Positions 8,801 through 17,802 of a stretch of 64,000 nt of DNA are shown in pieces. Position numbers and translations under genes: made by a program. The notes beneath the pieces are model-generated. The model did not search any database and was not told the DNA's origin. It worked only from the letters and a program-made list of their open reading frames with translations. The stretch is from Geomonas paludis (lineage in GTDB: Bacteria; Desulfobacterota; Desulfuromonadia; Geobacterales; Geobacteraceae): the NCBI RefSeq assembly GCF_014193585.1, contig NZ_BLXY01000005.1, positions 1-64,000 of the forward strand, read 5' to 3'. Positions within the stretch are counted from its first letter, which is position 1. Each line of letters starts with the position of its first letter.

Positions 8801-9583
8801 GGACCAGGGAGCCGGCTCCACGGTGTGGGCGGGCAGGCCGGTCATGGCGTCATAGCGCTCAAAGATGGTCATGGTGTAGGGCGTGATGCCATCGACGAAG
8901 GGGCTCATCATGCTGAAGCGCTTGCCGGTACGGTCTTTCTCAACGAAGCCGCCACCCGGATGGCAGGAGCCGCAGGTCTGGGACAGGTCCCAGGCAGAGT
9001 AGTCGACCTTGGTGAGCAGCGGGTTTTCTCCCGGGACGGTGCTGAAGCTGGGGGTACCCATGAGCATCGTGGCGAGGCTGCTGACCGTTTCAGAGGTCGG
9101 CTTGCCATCAGCACCAAAAGCAAACGGGCCATAGCTGACGTATTTACCGCTGGAGTCCTTCATGTAGTTCGCCACCTGGCGAAGAGAGGGGCTTCACCAC
9201 TTGCCGACCATTGCGGTCGCTTGGGTCCAGGGCTTGTTCTTGGTCGGGTCAAACTTGCCGTTCGCGGTATCGGGGAATTCGTTGCGCCCCTGGGCCGAGT
9301 GGAAAGAGTGGTCCGAAATGTGGTCGTAGCTGAGGTCTATGCCGTTTTTGCTGGTGTGGCACCCGGAGGTACCGCAGGTCTGCTTCGGGCTGTACGGCAT
9401 ACCCTTGCCGGTGGCATCAACCTGAACCGGCACTTTCTGCCCATTGTTCATCTGATAGCCGATTTCCTCAAACGTGTAGAGGGTGACCGGTGGGTGCGCG
9501 GCGAATGATACGCCCGCCACGAGGACCAAGCTGGCAGCCGCACTGGCTGCAGCCAAGCCGCCCTTGACTTTCTGTTTTTTCAT
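5840..9583 (-). CDS. Large octaheme c-type cytochrome with in-frame TGA (candidate selenoprotein), paralog A
   Basis: One open frame of 1247 codons broken only by a TGA at 9196-9194 (codon 130). Residues 1-28 are a Sec signal peptide (ends VSFAA). Heme sites are one CX4CH (CGTSGCH, before the TGA) and seven CXXCH: CGSCH, CLMCH, CRNCH, CSGCH, CDGCH, CTVCH and CADCH. After the last heme come about 200 residues of two Ig/PKD-like beta domains (from VIADVDPV to the end). The context of the TGA is Gly-Lys-Trp-TGA-Ser-Pro-Ser-Leu-Arg-Gln. Paralog B (12324-15764) has a TGA in the same motif, so a sequencing error or decay is unlikely. The downstream piece has no ribosome-binding site of its own (nearest start GTG 9175). 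Selenocysteine insertion is inferred. It is probably an outer-surface or periplasmic electron carrier. Confidence 0.85.
9168..9196 (-). promoter_or_regulatory. Putative SECIS element in cytochrome paralog A
   Basis: TGA at 9196-9194, a 10-nt spacer, then TTCGCC/GGCGAA closing an AGGT loop (9177-9174). The GG-containing loop 17 nt after the TGA closely resembles known bacterial SECIS loops such as that of E. coli fdhF (AGGUCU). Confidence 0.7.
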
Positions 9584-9703
9584 GAAGTCAGTCTCCTTTG
9601 TTGGGATTTCATCGCTGGCGGCAGTACGCCGCCTATGCCATGTCCTGCTGTTGGTGCGTATGGGGGTACGTCACCAGGGTACAACGAGAGCCTGCCTCGT
9701 TTT

Positions 9704-9721
9704 TAGCAAGACCAAGACCAA
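9704..9721 (-). promoter_or_regulatory. Possible sigma-54 promoter of cytochrome paralog A
   Basis: On the minus strand TTGGTCTTGGTCTTGCTA has the invariant GG and GC separated by 10 bases and a good -12 half (TTGCTA). The -24 half is weak (GGTCT instead of GGCAC). It lies about 120 bp before the start codon. Confidence 0.45.
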
Positions 9722-9951
9722 TAAGGCTCTTTTTGGGACTGCAAAGTATATTTTTATTCGATTTTCTGAATACAACCATACCCCAGCAAGACGACCACGG
9801 TGTAGGTAACTGATATTTATAATTTATTACTGACCGTGCGAAAAACAGAACACTCCTCGAACAACGCAACAGACGCCTAAGGAGAAGTACCCAAAAACCA
9901 GGTAAAGGCACCCCAGCAGTTGAGGTTTGTCCTTAAACCCGCAGCCTGGAG

Positions 9952-9990
9952 TGTGGGTCATCTCCCCCTCCACTGGCGAAATACCCCACC
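9952..9990. promoter_or_regulatory. Two TGGG-N8-CCCA-type sites
   Basis: TGGGTCATCTCCCCCT (from 9954) and TGGCGAAATACCCCA (9974-9988) are two degenerate copies of the palindrome found upstream of other cytochrome genes here. They lie between the cytochrome A gene and the divergent histidine kinase, about 235-285 bp from the putative sigma-54 promoter. The rest of the 9584-10090 gap shows no gene. Confidence 0.5.
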
Positions 9991-10090
9991 CTCTATGCTC
10001 AATCATGTAAAAGAATATATTGCATTTTGAATGCAGACGTTGTCTAATGAGTGGCCCCTACGACCTCATTCCGCCATCACGGAGCACAAC

Positions 10091-11545
10091 GTGATACAGG
10101 ACGCCAAGAAATCCCTCATGCCTATGCCCTCCTTCCCAAATGATGATCTTTTCGCCAGCATAGTCGGCAGCCTCTCGAATGGCATCTACGTCATTCAGGA
10201 TGGCCGTGCCATCTTCCTTAATGACCGGTTGGGTGAAATCTTCGGGTACCAATCCATAGGCGGTCTCATTGGGGAGGACATGTACAGTTCCGTTTACCCG
10301 GACCCTTACAGCGCCGAACTGTTCCGCTCTGTGAACGAGCAGGTGCTGACGGGCAGCATGCAGCCCACCTCCTGGGGTCAACCGTGCAGCAAGGCCGACG
10401 GCACCCCTTTCTGGATCGAGGTGGAAGCCAGACCCATCGAGGTAGGCGGGAAACCGGCCATTTTGGGTCTTTTCCTGGATCATACCGACTGCAAGCTCCT
10501 CGGCCAGGCCATGCACGCATCCCAGGCCACCCTGCACATGCTCCTGGATGCAATGGAGGACCGGGTCTATGTCGTGACCGACGAGTACCGCATCGTCTAT
10601 GCCAATAGAAAGATGATGGAGGGAGTAAACGGAGACATCAAAGATGACCCGTGCTACAAGGTCTGCCGCGGACTCGACGAGCGTTGCACAGACTGCTCGT
10701 CCGAAGAAGTGTTCAGCACCGGGCGCCCCTCATATAAAGAGTTCTTCAATCACCGGGCCCAGCGCTGGTATTCGGTAATCGAACTGGCAGTTCGGATGCC
10801 GGGGATCAACGCCCCCACCAAACTGGCGGTCGCCCGCGACATAACAGTGAGAAAGGATGCAGAAGAAAAGATCCGGGCCCTGTCTCACCGGCTCCTGACA
10901 GCCCAAGAGGACGAGAAAAAGCACCTATCGAGAGAACTCCATGACGACCTCGGGCAACGACTGAACGCGGTTAAGATTGGTGTCGACACCCTGGCAGACG
11001 ACCTCGCAGCCCAAAGTCCGGAAACACAGTCGCGGATAAGCTACCTCTCCAGCATACTGCAGTCATCCATTGACTCGGTACGCAACCTCTGCTCCGGTTT
11101 GCGTCCGGTTACACTTGAGCGCCACGGGTTGGTCAGGGCGATCAACAGCGACTGCACCCAGTTGGCCGCCGTCCACGGCGTCAAGATCGACGTCAAATGC
11201 TCCGGCATGAATAAGATAAAACTGGACCACCATACGGAGATCAACCTGTACCGTATTTTCCAGGAGTCACTCAACAACGTGGTAAAACACTCCGGGGCCA
11301 CAAGAGCATCCGTAACGCTGGTGGCCTCACATCCGATGATACGAATGCGCATCGAGGATAACGGAAAAGGGTTCGACACGCTCCCCTCCGCCCGCGGCAA
11401 ACAGCGCAAGATCGGCTTGGGCCTGGTAAGCATGGCGGAACGGGTGGAACTGATGGGAGGCCGTTTCGACGTGACCTCACGCCCGGGGCTGGGAACGCGT
11501 ATCGTTGTGGAGATTACCTGCGGCGAGCAGAAATCATGTCAGTAG
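10091..11545 (+). CDS. NarX-type PAS sensor histidine kinase
   Basis: A cytoplasmic sensor kinase of about 484 residues. It has two PAS domains (about residues 20-130, IVGSLSNGIYVIQDGRAIFLN, and 140-250, which contains a Cys-rich patch CYKVCRGLDERCTDC). These are followed by a HisKA_3 dimerisation/phosphoacceptor helix (SRELHDDLGQRLNAVK) and an HATPase_c domain with NNVVKHSGA, DNGKGFD and GLGLVSM. There is no membrane segment. The four-cysteine patch in PAS2 could hold a metal or act as a redox sensor (inference). GTG 10091 has GGAG six bases upstream; ATG 10031 is also in frame but sits right behind a TATATT box and an in-frame TGA and would need leaderless translation. The cognate regulator follows 16 bp downstream. 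Confidence 0.85.
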   Translation: MIQDAKKSLMPMPSFPNDDLFASIVGSLSNGIYVIQDGRAIFLNDRLGEIFGYQSIGGLIGEDMYSSVYPDPYSAELFRSVNEQVLTGSMQPTSWGQPCSKADGTPFWIEVEARPIEVGGKPAILGLFLDHTDCKLLGQAMHASQATLHMLLDAMEDRVYVVTDEYRIVYANRKMMEGVNGDIKDDPCYKVCRGLDERCTDCSSEEVFSTGRPSYKEFFNHRAQRWYSVIELAVRMPGINAPTKLAVARDITVRKDAEEKIRALSHRLLTAQEDEKKHLSRELHDDLGQRLNAVKIGVDTLADDLAAQSPETQSRISYLSSILQSSIDSVRNLCSGLRPVTLERHGLVRAINSDCTQLAAVHGVKIDVKCSGMNKIKLDHHTEINLYRIFQESLNNVVKHSGATRASVTLVASHPMIRMRIEDNGKGFDTLPSARGKQRKIGLGLVSMAERVELMGGRFDVTSRPGLGTRIVVEITCGEQKSCQ

Positions 11546-11561
11546 ATATACGAGGGATCCC

Positions 11562-12236
11562 ATGGACAAAAAATGCGTGCTGATCGTCGACGACCACCCC
11601 CTCTTCAGGGAAGGACTGAAAAGCCTTGTAGAGCGCAGCGCCAACTACCGCACTGTCGGAGAGGCTGGTTCGGGTAAGGAAGCCTTAACCCTTGCAGCCG
11701 AACTGAAACCAGACCTGGTAACGATGGACGTATCGCTACCGGATATGAATGGCATAGAGGTGGTGCGGGCCATGCTAAAGGTGATTCCGGAAGCCAAGGT
11801 CCTCATGCTGAGCATGTACCCGAAGTTCGATTATGTCTCGGAAGCTTTTAAGGCGGGGGCAAAGGGATATGTGGTCAAGGAGACAACCAGCGCCCGTCTG
11901 ATTCAGGGATTCGACGCCTTATGCCGCGGCGAATTTTTCGTCGATGGCCAGGTTTCACAAGACCTGGTTGCCAAACTTTCCGCGGCACCGACCAGGGAAG
12001 TGCCAACAATACAGGAAGAACGGTACGCTCTGCTTACCCCGCGGGAGCAGCAGGTGCTGAGACTTGTCGCCGAGGGGGTCAGTACCCGGAAGATAGCAGA
12101 CAGTATGAAGTTGAGCCCAAAGACCGTCGAGAACCATCGCACCAACCTTATGAAGAAACTCGACGTCCACAGCAAAATGGAACTCGTGAAGTACGCAGCC
12201 AGAGTAGGCCTGGTCGACATGGACAGCTGGCGGTAG
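11562..12236 (+). CDS. NarL/FixJ-family response regulator
   Basis: A 224-residue regulator with an N-terminal receiver domain (acidic Asp10-Asp11, phosphoacceptor Asp56 in VTMDVSLPDMNG, Lys in YVVKETTS). A C-terminal LuxR-type helix-turn-helix follows (LTPREQQVLRLVAEGVSTRKIADSMKLSPKTVENHRTNLMKKL). ATG 11562 follows GAGGG. It forms an operon with the kinase just upstream and lies between the two large octaheme cytochrome genes. It is therefore the obvious local candidate for their control, but sigma-54 promoters normally need an AAA+ activator and this protein has no such domain. Confidence 0.9.
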   Translation: MDKKCVLIVDDHPLFREGLKSLVERSANYRTVGEAGSGKEALTLAAELKPDLVTMDVSLPDMNGIEVVRAMLKVIPEAKVLMLSMYPKFDYVSEAFKAGAKGYVVKETTSARLIQGFDALCRGEFFVDGQVSQDLVAKLSAAPTREVPTIQEERYALLTPREQQVLRLVAEGVSTRKIADSMKLSPKTVENHRTNLMKKLDVHSKMELVKYAARVGLVDMDSWR

Positions 12237-12268
12237 CAGGCTACAGCTGTCAAACAAAACCAACAAAA

Positions 12269-12300
12269 TAAGCCCCGGGGGTGTCCTCCCGGGGCTTATT
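12269..12300. terminator. Bidirectional terminator
   Basis: AAGCCCCGGG/CCCGGGGCTT stem between the convergent genes ending at 12236 and 12324, with A- and T-rich flanks. Confidence 0.8.
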
Positions 12301-12323
12301 GCATTGCAGTCAGCGATCAGGTC

Positions 12324-15300
12324 TTAGTTCGCGCCATCTACGGTGATGTTCTTGTAGAAGTAGCCAACCTGAGCGGTCCCGTTGTACACGTACACCTGGA
12401 TCAGCTTGGTGCCCGCAGCCAGATAGGTGTGGGTCTTGCTGATGGTGGTCGCGCCAGAGGTCAGATAGATGTTGTACTTCGCGTCGCCCCACATCACCTT
12501 CACCTGGGTGTTAGCCGGGAGGCCGGTCAGGGTGAGGGTCCCGCCGAGGTTGCCGGCGTTGTCGTTCCAGGAAATTACGCTGGGCTGCGGAACGACGGCT
12601 TCGAAGGACTTGGTGGTGGAGGTGGACTTGCCTTCCTCGTCCTTCACGACCAGGGTTACGCTCTTGCTGCCGGCGCCGGTGAAGGTGACGGTAGCCTTCT
12701 TCGGATCGGTTGCATCCTGGGTGGCGGTGCCTCCTACGGCGGTCCAGGTGTAGGTGGAGAAGCCTTTTCCGCCCTGCGCGTCTGCTGCATTGAGGACGAG
12801 GCTGTCGGTGGTGAATACCTGGGTGCCCGGTGCGACCGGGTCGACGTCTGCGATGACGGTGGTGATGCTTGCTGCCGGGTCGATACCGATGCCGGAGTCG
12901 GTGGCGGTGATCTGGTTAAGGTAGCCGACCCACTCAACCCTGCCTGCGGCTTCGTTGTTGGTGATCTTACCCTTGATGACGGTGCCCTGCTTGGTAGCGG
13001 CGAAGGCATTGCCGCCGAAGCCGAACGGTCCGAAGTCGGTGTCACGGGAGTTGATCTTCACGCGGTAGCCGGAGGCCGGGTTGATGGAGAGCTTGCCGCC
13101 AGCATTGGTGATGGTGAAGCCGAAGCTGTTGGCGTTGCTTGCGAACACGCCCATGCCAGGCTTAGTCGCGTCACCAGCTACGCCGTCGATGAGCGCGTCG
13201 ATGGAAGTGTACTCACCGTTGACGGCCCAGGTGCGGCTCGGCTGGTCTACCCATACCGGAGCCTCAGCGGTGCCCGTGTTCTTTTGAACGTCGATCTTCA
13301 GGATGTGGCCTTTGGTGGAGACACCGCCGTCCGCGCTGGAGTTGGTGCAGCCAGTCGGGACCGCCCCGGCGACGATCGCCGCCTCACTCCAAGTGGTGAG
13401 GGCCGCTGCGGGGGCCTTGAAAGTAGCCTCGTAGATCACAGCGGAACGGTCGATGTCGGTCAGGCTCGTGGAGGTGGCCGGGTCGAAGAGCTGGAAGGCA
13501 ACAGTACGCTTGCCATGCTTGTCCATGATGTTCGGGTGGCCTTCGCTCGGGTCCATTTTACCGTTGACCTTGGTGAAGGTGGCAAGCTGGTTGGGGCCGA
13601 AGGTCCAGCTGATGTTGCCGTTGACCGGGTAGGCACCGTTGTAGAACCCGCCGTTGTCGGCGTGGCACTGGTTGCAGCCGTAGGTGAGCGCACCGGTGGT
13701 CGGGTCGACGGAGGTCTTGCCCCAGGCCTCTGCGGCCGGAGCGACGTTGTGGGTCGCCTTGAACGGCACGGTCAGCATGGAAATACGCGGGGTGAAGTTC
13801 TTCGTTACACCATCGGCTTTCAGCGGGAATGCTACTCCAGTCAAAGCCTCGAGCCCGTTGGTCAGCATGGTCTGGCGAGCCGTGATCTCGGCGGCGTCAA
13901 TGCCGTCCACGGAGAGGGCCTCAACACCATTGATCTTGTTGATCTTGGCAACGTGTGAGGGGAGCAGGGCGTCCATCCCGCCTGCGCGGCCGTCCAGGTT
14001 GGCATCGTAGCCGAAGTCGTTCATGTCGCGCCAGAAGAAGGAGGTCAGCAGGTTGGCGGAGTAGAGCTTCCCGCCCAGCCAGTGCAGCGCGAGGCCGTTG
14101 TTCATATTCTTGGAAACCTGGTTCTCATCGTGCAGCGCCACGCGACCTTCGAGGTCGGTACCGGTGCCGTCGACGAAGGCGCCGCCGGTGATGCCGTCCT
14201 TGTTCTTGGTGTGGCAGGCGGTGCAGTCGATCATGTCGATGTGGCTCTTGGTGGCCACGCCACCCTTCTCACCTGCTGCCTGGAGCAGGATTGCGGTGAG
14301 GCCGGCTTTCTGGTGAGCCTGGTTGGCCTGGGCTGCGCCGTAGGTGTTCCAGGTCGGGGTGGCTGCCGGGGTATGGCAATCTTCGCAGGTTTTGAAGGCC
14401 GCACCGTCAAGGGGGTTCCACAGGGCGTCGTACGGCGACTTGTTACCCTTGGCGGGGTCGCACTGGCCAAGGGCGACTTCGGTGACGAGACCCGTCTTGC
14501 CCACGGCGGTGCCAGGCTTGCGCTCGTGGCAGGCCATGCAGCCCACGCCGTAGTGGACGTCGTTGCCTTCCTTCCACATCTCGCCACGCTTTTTCCAGTC
14601 GACCTGGTGCTCGGCCATGTGACAGGAGGCACAGTTGGTGGAGGTCGGGGTGCCAAGGATCTTGGCGCCGGCGTTGGCGGAGAGCTTGTAGGTCACATCG
14701 CCGGTTGTTTCGTCGGTCACGGCAACGACTTTGGTCGGATCGTAGGTTACGTTGGTACCGGAAACGGCGGTGCCGAACCCTGCGCCTGCGACGCGGGAAG
14801 AGTCGAAGTTGCCTTTGCGCACCTGGTCGCGGCGAGCAGCCCAATCGTAGCCGTCGAGGTGGCAGGAGAGGCAGTCCATTTCGAGAACGCCGGTCTCGGC
14901 GAAGTCGTTGATCTTGGCGTCGTAAGTCGGCTCCTGGGCCGCAGTGCGGGCGACGCCGTTGTGGTCGGTCGGCTCATAACCCAGCCCGTCCAGGCCGAAG
15001 ATGTCGATGTAGGTATTGAAGGCGTTGACGGTGGTGAAGGTTGCGTCGCGGTAGTCGGTACGGTTGTCCGGGTTGTACTGGAACTTCTTGGAGGCGTCCG
15101 CGGAGGAGATGTAGTACTGCATGAAGCCGCCGCCTACGTGGCACTCACCGCAGTCGCGCATCTCGCCGGCAACGGAGTTGTCAGCCTTTTTCATGAAGTT
15201 CTGCAGGCTCGTGTCGGTCGCGGCCAAGCCGGTGCCGATGGTGCCGAAGGAGAACGGGGTGTAGCTGGTGTAAACCGGGTCAGTCGATTTTGCTGCAGCT

Positions 15301-15764
15301 GCGTCATAGGTCGGTGCGCCACCGTCCTGGTACACTCTCGCCAACTGGCGAGCGGAGGGCGGTCACCAACTTCCTACGTGGCCGGGGCTCTGTACCCAGC
15401 TCTTGCCGGGGGCAGCGGCGCCGACACGCCATGCATCGGTGGAATCCGGGTTGTAGGGGTTGAAGCCCCTGAACTCGTTCTGGCCCAGCGAGGCGTGGTA
15501 GTTGTGGCGCTCGATCTCGTTGTAGCTAAGAAGCGTCTTGCCATTGGCCTGGCCTGCATCATTGGTAGCGGTACCGTTGTGGCAGTAGCCGCAGGTACCC
15601 TGCATACTGAAGGCATTCTTAGTGTCGGTGCTCTTGATGGCTACCTTGTTCCGGTCGCGCAGCACGATATTGTCGTGCGTTGCCGCGAATGCGGATCCGG
15701 CAGCCACCCCGATGACAGCCACTGCTGCCACGAGGGGAGCTTTTTTCTGGAAACGCTTGCTCAT
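12324..15764 (-). CDS. Large octaheme c-type cytochrome with in-frame TGA (candidate selenoprotein), paralog B
   Basis: A 1146-codon frame interrupted once, by TGA at 15365-15363 (codon 134). It has an N-terminal signal peptide (to about residue 28, SAFAA) and eight CXXCH sites: CGYCH before the TGA, then CGECH, CLSCH, CASCH, CMACH, CEDCH, CTACH and CNQCH. The C-terminal two Ig/PKD-like domains are almost identical to those of paralog A, while the heme-bearing regions are only distantly similar. The TGA context is Gly-Ser-Trp-TGA-Pro-Pro-Ser-Ala-Arg-Gln, matching paralog A (Trp, Pro, Ser and Arg-Gln conserved). The only downstream start is TTG 15344, without a ribosome-binding site. Selenocysteine at this position is inferred. 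The protein is exported; its electron partners are unknown. Confidence 0.85.
15337..15365 (-). promoter_or_regulatory. Putative SECIS element in cytochrome paralog B
   Basis: TGA at 15365-15363, a 10-nt spacer, then CTCGCC/GGCGAG closing an AGTT loop. Spacer, stem and loop lengths equal those in paralog A, and the outer pair changes from T-A to C-G, a compensatory change that supports a conserved RNA structure. Confidence 0.7.
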
Positions 15765-15892
15765 CCGTGATCTCCTTTTGTAGTAGTGATCTTCTCACAG
15801 TTCTTTTGCCGCTGTGCCTTCGCCCATGGGGGTGGGTTATGAAGGTGAGACGACAATGAGGCAGGCTATGCAAGAGAGCCGTTGCCACTGCT

Positions 15893-15911
15893 AGAGCACG
15901 TAGCATGCCAC
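15893..15911 (-). promoter_or_regulatory. Putative sigma-54 promoter of cytochrome paralog B
   Basis: Minus strand GTGGCATGCTACGTGCTCT: TGGCAT and GTGC with the invariant GG-N10-GC spacing, about 130 bp before the start codon. Confidence 0.55.
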
Positions 15912-16031
15912 CCACTGGATTTAGGATTCACCAATTCAGTAAAGAGCCCGATGGGCGCGGCTCTATGAGCTAATTTAAACATGAGGTTGGAAGAAGGAGA
16001 GGACGATACAGGGTGGGGGAGCCAACCACTA

Positions 16032-16080
16032 CGGGGTAAATCACCCAGGCCATCCCGAATAGCTGGGGTATTTTACCCAG
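16032..16080. promoter_or_regulatory. Two TGGG-N8-CCCA-type palindromes
   Basis: GGGGTAAATCACCCA (16033-16047) and CTGGGGTATTTTACCCAG (16063-16080) lie about 120-190 bp upstream of the putative sigma-54 promoter at 15893-15911. The spacing between their centres is about 32 bp, close to three helical turns. The rest of the 15765-16122 gap contains no gene. Confidence 0.55.
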
Positions 16081-16115
16081 CCCCGCCCACGGACACTCTC
16101 GGGTGGGTGGGGCTG
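16078..16115 (-). terminator. Hairpin after the conduit operon
   Basis: CAGCCCC/GGGGCTG with inner GCCCAC/GTGGGT forms a strong stem just after the stop at 16123. There is no clear T-run, so it may act as a 3' stabiliser or a weak terminator. Confidence 0.5.
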
Positions 16116-16122
16116 AATGGAC

Positions 16123-17772
16123 CTACTGATACAGGTGCGGGTTGCTGGCGTGGCAGCTGACGCTGCAGCTTTTACCGACGGAGTCGTAAACCGCACCACT
16201 GGTGACGAAACGGAGGTCGAAGTTGATCAGGTGGGCATTGGCGTTCGTGTTGCCGCCGCGGATTTTGGGGACCCCATGGGGGTCATGGCAGACCGAACAG
16301 GGCACCTTCTTGGTGATCACATGCCACTGGTGCTGGGGGAACGCCGACCTGGCGGGATCCAGGAGCACGAGTTGATCGTGGCAGCGAAAGCATAGTGCGT
16401 AATTCGACTCACTGTAGTCGAGGGGGTAGGTGTCGGTCTCGTAACGGGCAGCGAGGATGTGCATGAAACTCGAGCCATGTGGCCCCTTGGCCTGGCTGCT
16501 GTCGTTGTTGGAGTGGCAGTCGGTGCAGTAAATCATGCTGCTGGTGCTGTACTGGGTGCGCAGGCTCGGCACGCTGCTCCCCTTGCCAATTGACACCACC
16601 GGATGGTAAGAGGGATTTTGCTGGTCAAAATCAAGCCTTACGTTCAGTTCGTGAATCTGCCGCACCACGTTCTGTGTTCCGAAGAAATTGTTCTCGGCAT
16701 GGCAGCGGTAGCAGACCTCGTACTGGTTCACCGCGTCACCCGGCATCAGTTCCCCGGCACTGGAAACGCCCTTGACGCCGTAGAGGGCGCCGCTAGAGAC
16801 AGGCGGGGCGGCAGGGGCAGCCAGCACCTTGTGGGGGTTGTGGCAGTCCTGGCACTCGACATGCTTCTGAGCGGAGAGGGGGTCTTCCTTAGGGTCGTGG
16901 ATACCGGTGGTGGCCGCCATGGGGTGATTGTAAAACTTTGTCGCCACGCTTTTCACATCCCGCGCTCCGCCCGAGCTGGAGTGGCAGCTGTAGCAGTTAT
17001 CCTCCTCCGCGGCACGGATCATGAGGCGCATGCTCCCTCCGGCGTTGTGGCTCGTGTGGCACAGGTTGCACCGGGCGGACATGCCCGTTGCGCTACCATG
17101 CAAGGACGTGCTGTAGCCGGATATGGTGTGGCAGGTGACGCAGAGCCCGCCTTTTGAGTTGTCCATGACCAGGAATTTGCCGTAGGGGTTGGTGTGCGGA
17201 TTATGGCAGGCGGTGCACTGAAGAATGGTTCCGTCCTCAAGCCTGACCTTCGCCGGAAGGGTCCCCGGCAGGGCAAGTTGCCCGTTTAGGCGCGCCAGTT
17301 CTTCTGTGTAGGCAAAGGAGATGGGATGGTCGTTGGAGAGGTTCTTGCCGCTGCTCCCACCAAGGTTGGAGGCCCGCTCCACAGGAAGCTTTACAATGCC
17401 ACCGGCCATTTCGATGGTGTTCCTGTTGGGGTCGGTGCTGTATAGGGCTCCAAGCGCGATGGTGCCGTCATGGCAACTCAGGCAGAGCCGGGCCGAGCCG
17501 CTGGGTTGGCCCGGCTTCGCTATCAGAGTGGTCGATTGGTACAGATCGTAGACCGTCGTGCTGGTAGGGCGACTCCAAAGAGGTGTCGAGGGATTGGCAT
17601 GGTGCGGGGTATGACAGAAAATACAGACCCTCTCTTCGGTTGTGGCACGTATCTGCCCCGGTCCGGAGATGGAAAGGTTGTGGCTGCTGTTCAGTATCCC
17701 GGTGGCCAGGGCCGGCTGGACGATCGCGAAAGAAACGGCCATCGTCAAGGCTACGCGTGGGATTATAATCAT
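16123..17772 (-). CDS. Dodecaheme c-type cytochrome of a porin-cytochrome cluster
   Basis: A 549-residue exported cytochrome (signal peptide to about residue 24, QPALATG). Eleven CXXCH motifs are visible (CIFCH, CLSCH, CTACH, CVTCH, CNLCH, CYSCH, CQDCH, CYRCH, CTDCH, CFRCH, CSVCH), plus one CX3CH (CSVSCH) close to the C-terminus. Several are followed by the xPH pattern (CHTPHH, CHNPH, CHDPHG) typical of paired-heme cytochromes. The first part resembles the tetraheme protein at 22924-23754. It is the last gene of a five-gene minus-strand operon containing a beta-barrel, a heme lipoprotein and two NHL proteins. It is the likely electron-carrying partner of that outer-membrane conduit. GAGGAG lies at suitable distance before ATG 17772. 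Confidence 0.9.
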   Translation of the reverse strand: MIIIPRVALTMAVSFAIVQPALATGILNSSHNLSISGPGQIRATTEERVCIFCHTPHHANPSTPLWSRPTSTTVYDLYQSTTLIAKPGQPSGSARLCLSCHDGTIALGALYSTDPNRNTIEMAGGIVKLPVERASNLGGSSGKNLSNDHPISFAYTEELARLNGQLALPGTLPAKVRLEDGTILQCTACHNPHTNPYGKFLVMDNSKGGLCVTCHTISGYSTSLHGSATGMSARCNLCHTSHNAGGSMRLMIRAAEEDNCYSCHSSSGGARDVKSVATKFYNHPMAATTGIHDPKEDPLSAQKHVECQDCHNPHKVLAAPAAPPVSSGALYGVKGVSSAGELMPGDAVNQYEVCYRCHAENNFFGTQNVVRQIHELNVRLDFDQQNPSYHPVVSIGKGSSVPSLRTQYSTSSMIYCTDCHSNNDSSQAKGPHGSSFMHILAARYETDTYPLDYSESNYALCFRCHDQLVLLDPARSAFPQHQWHVITKKVPCSVCHDPHGVPKIRGGNTNANAHLINFDLRFVTSGAVYDSVGKSCSVSCHASNPHLYQ

Positions 17773-17802
17773 CGCTTTTCTCCTCGATGCTAAAGCCGCT
17801 TC

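Noticed and set aside
5837-9508. Long plus-strand open frame opposite cytochrome paralog A
   Set aside because: It mirrors the real gene in a GC-rich frame; the minus strand carries heme motifs, a signal peptide and Ig domains, the plus strand has no domain or ribosome-binding site.
9168-9583. Nonsense mutation or sequencing error in cytochrome A
   Set aside because: The paralog has the same codon at the same motif and both have a matching hairpin, which chance or error would not produce.
12429-15770. Long plus-strand open frames opposite cytochrome paralog B
   Set aside because: Antisense shadow of a well-supported multiheme gene.
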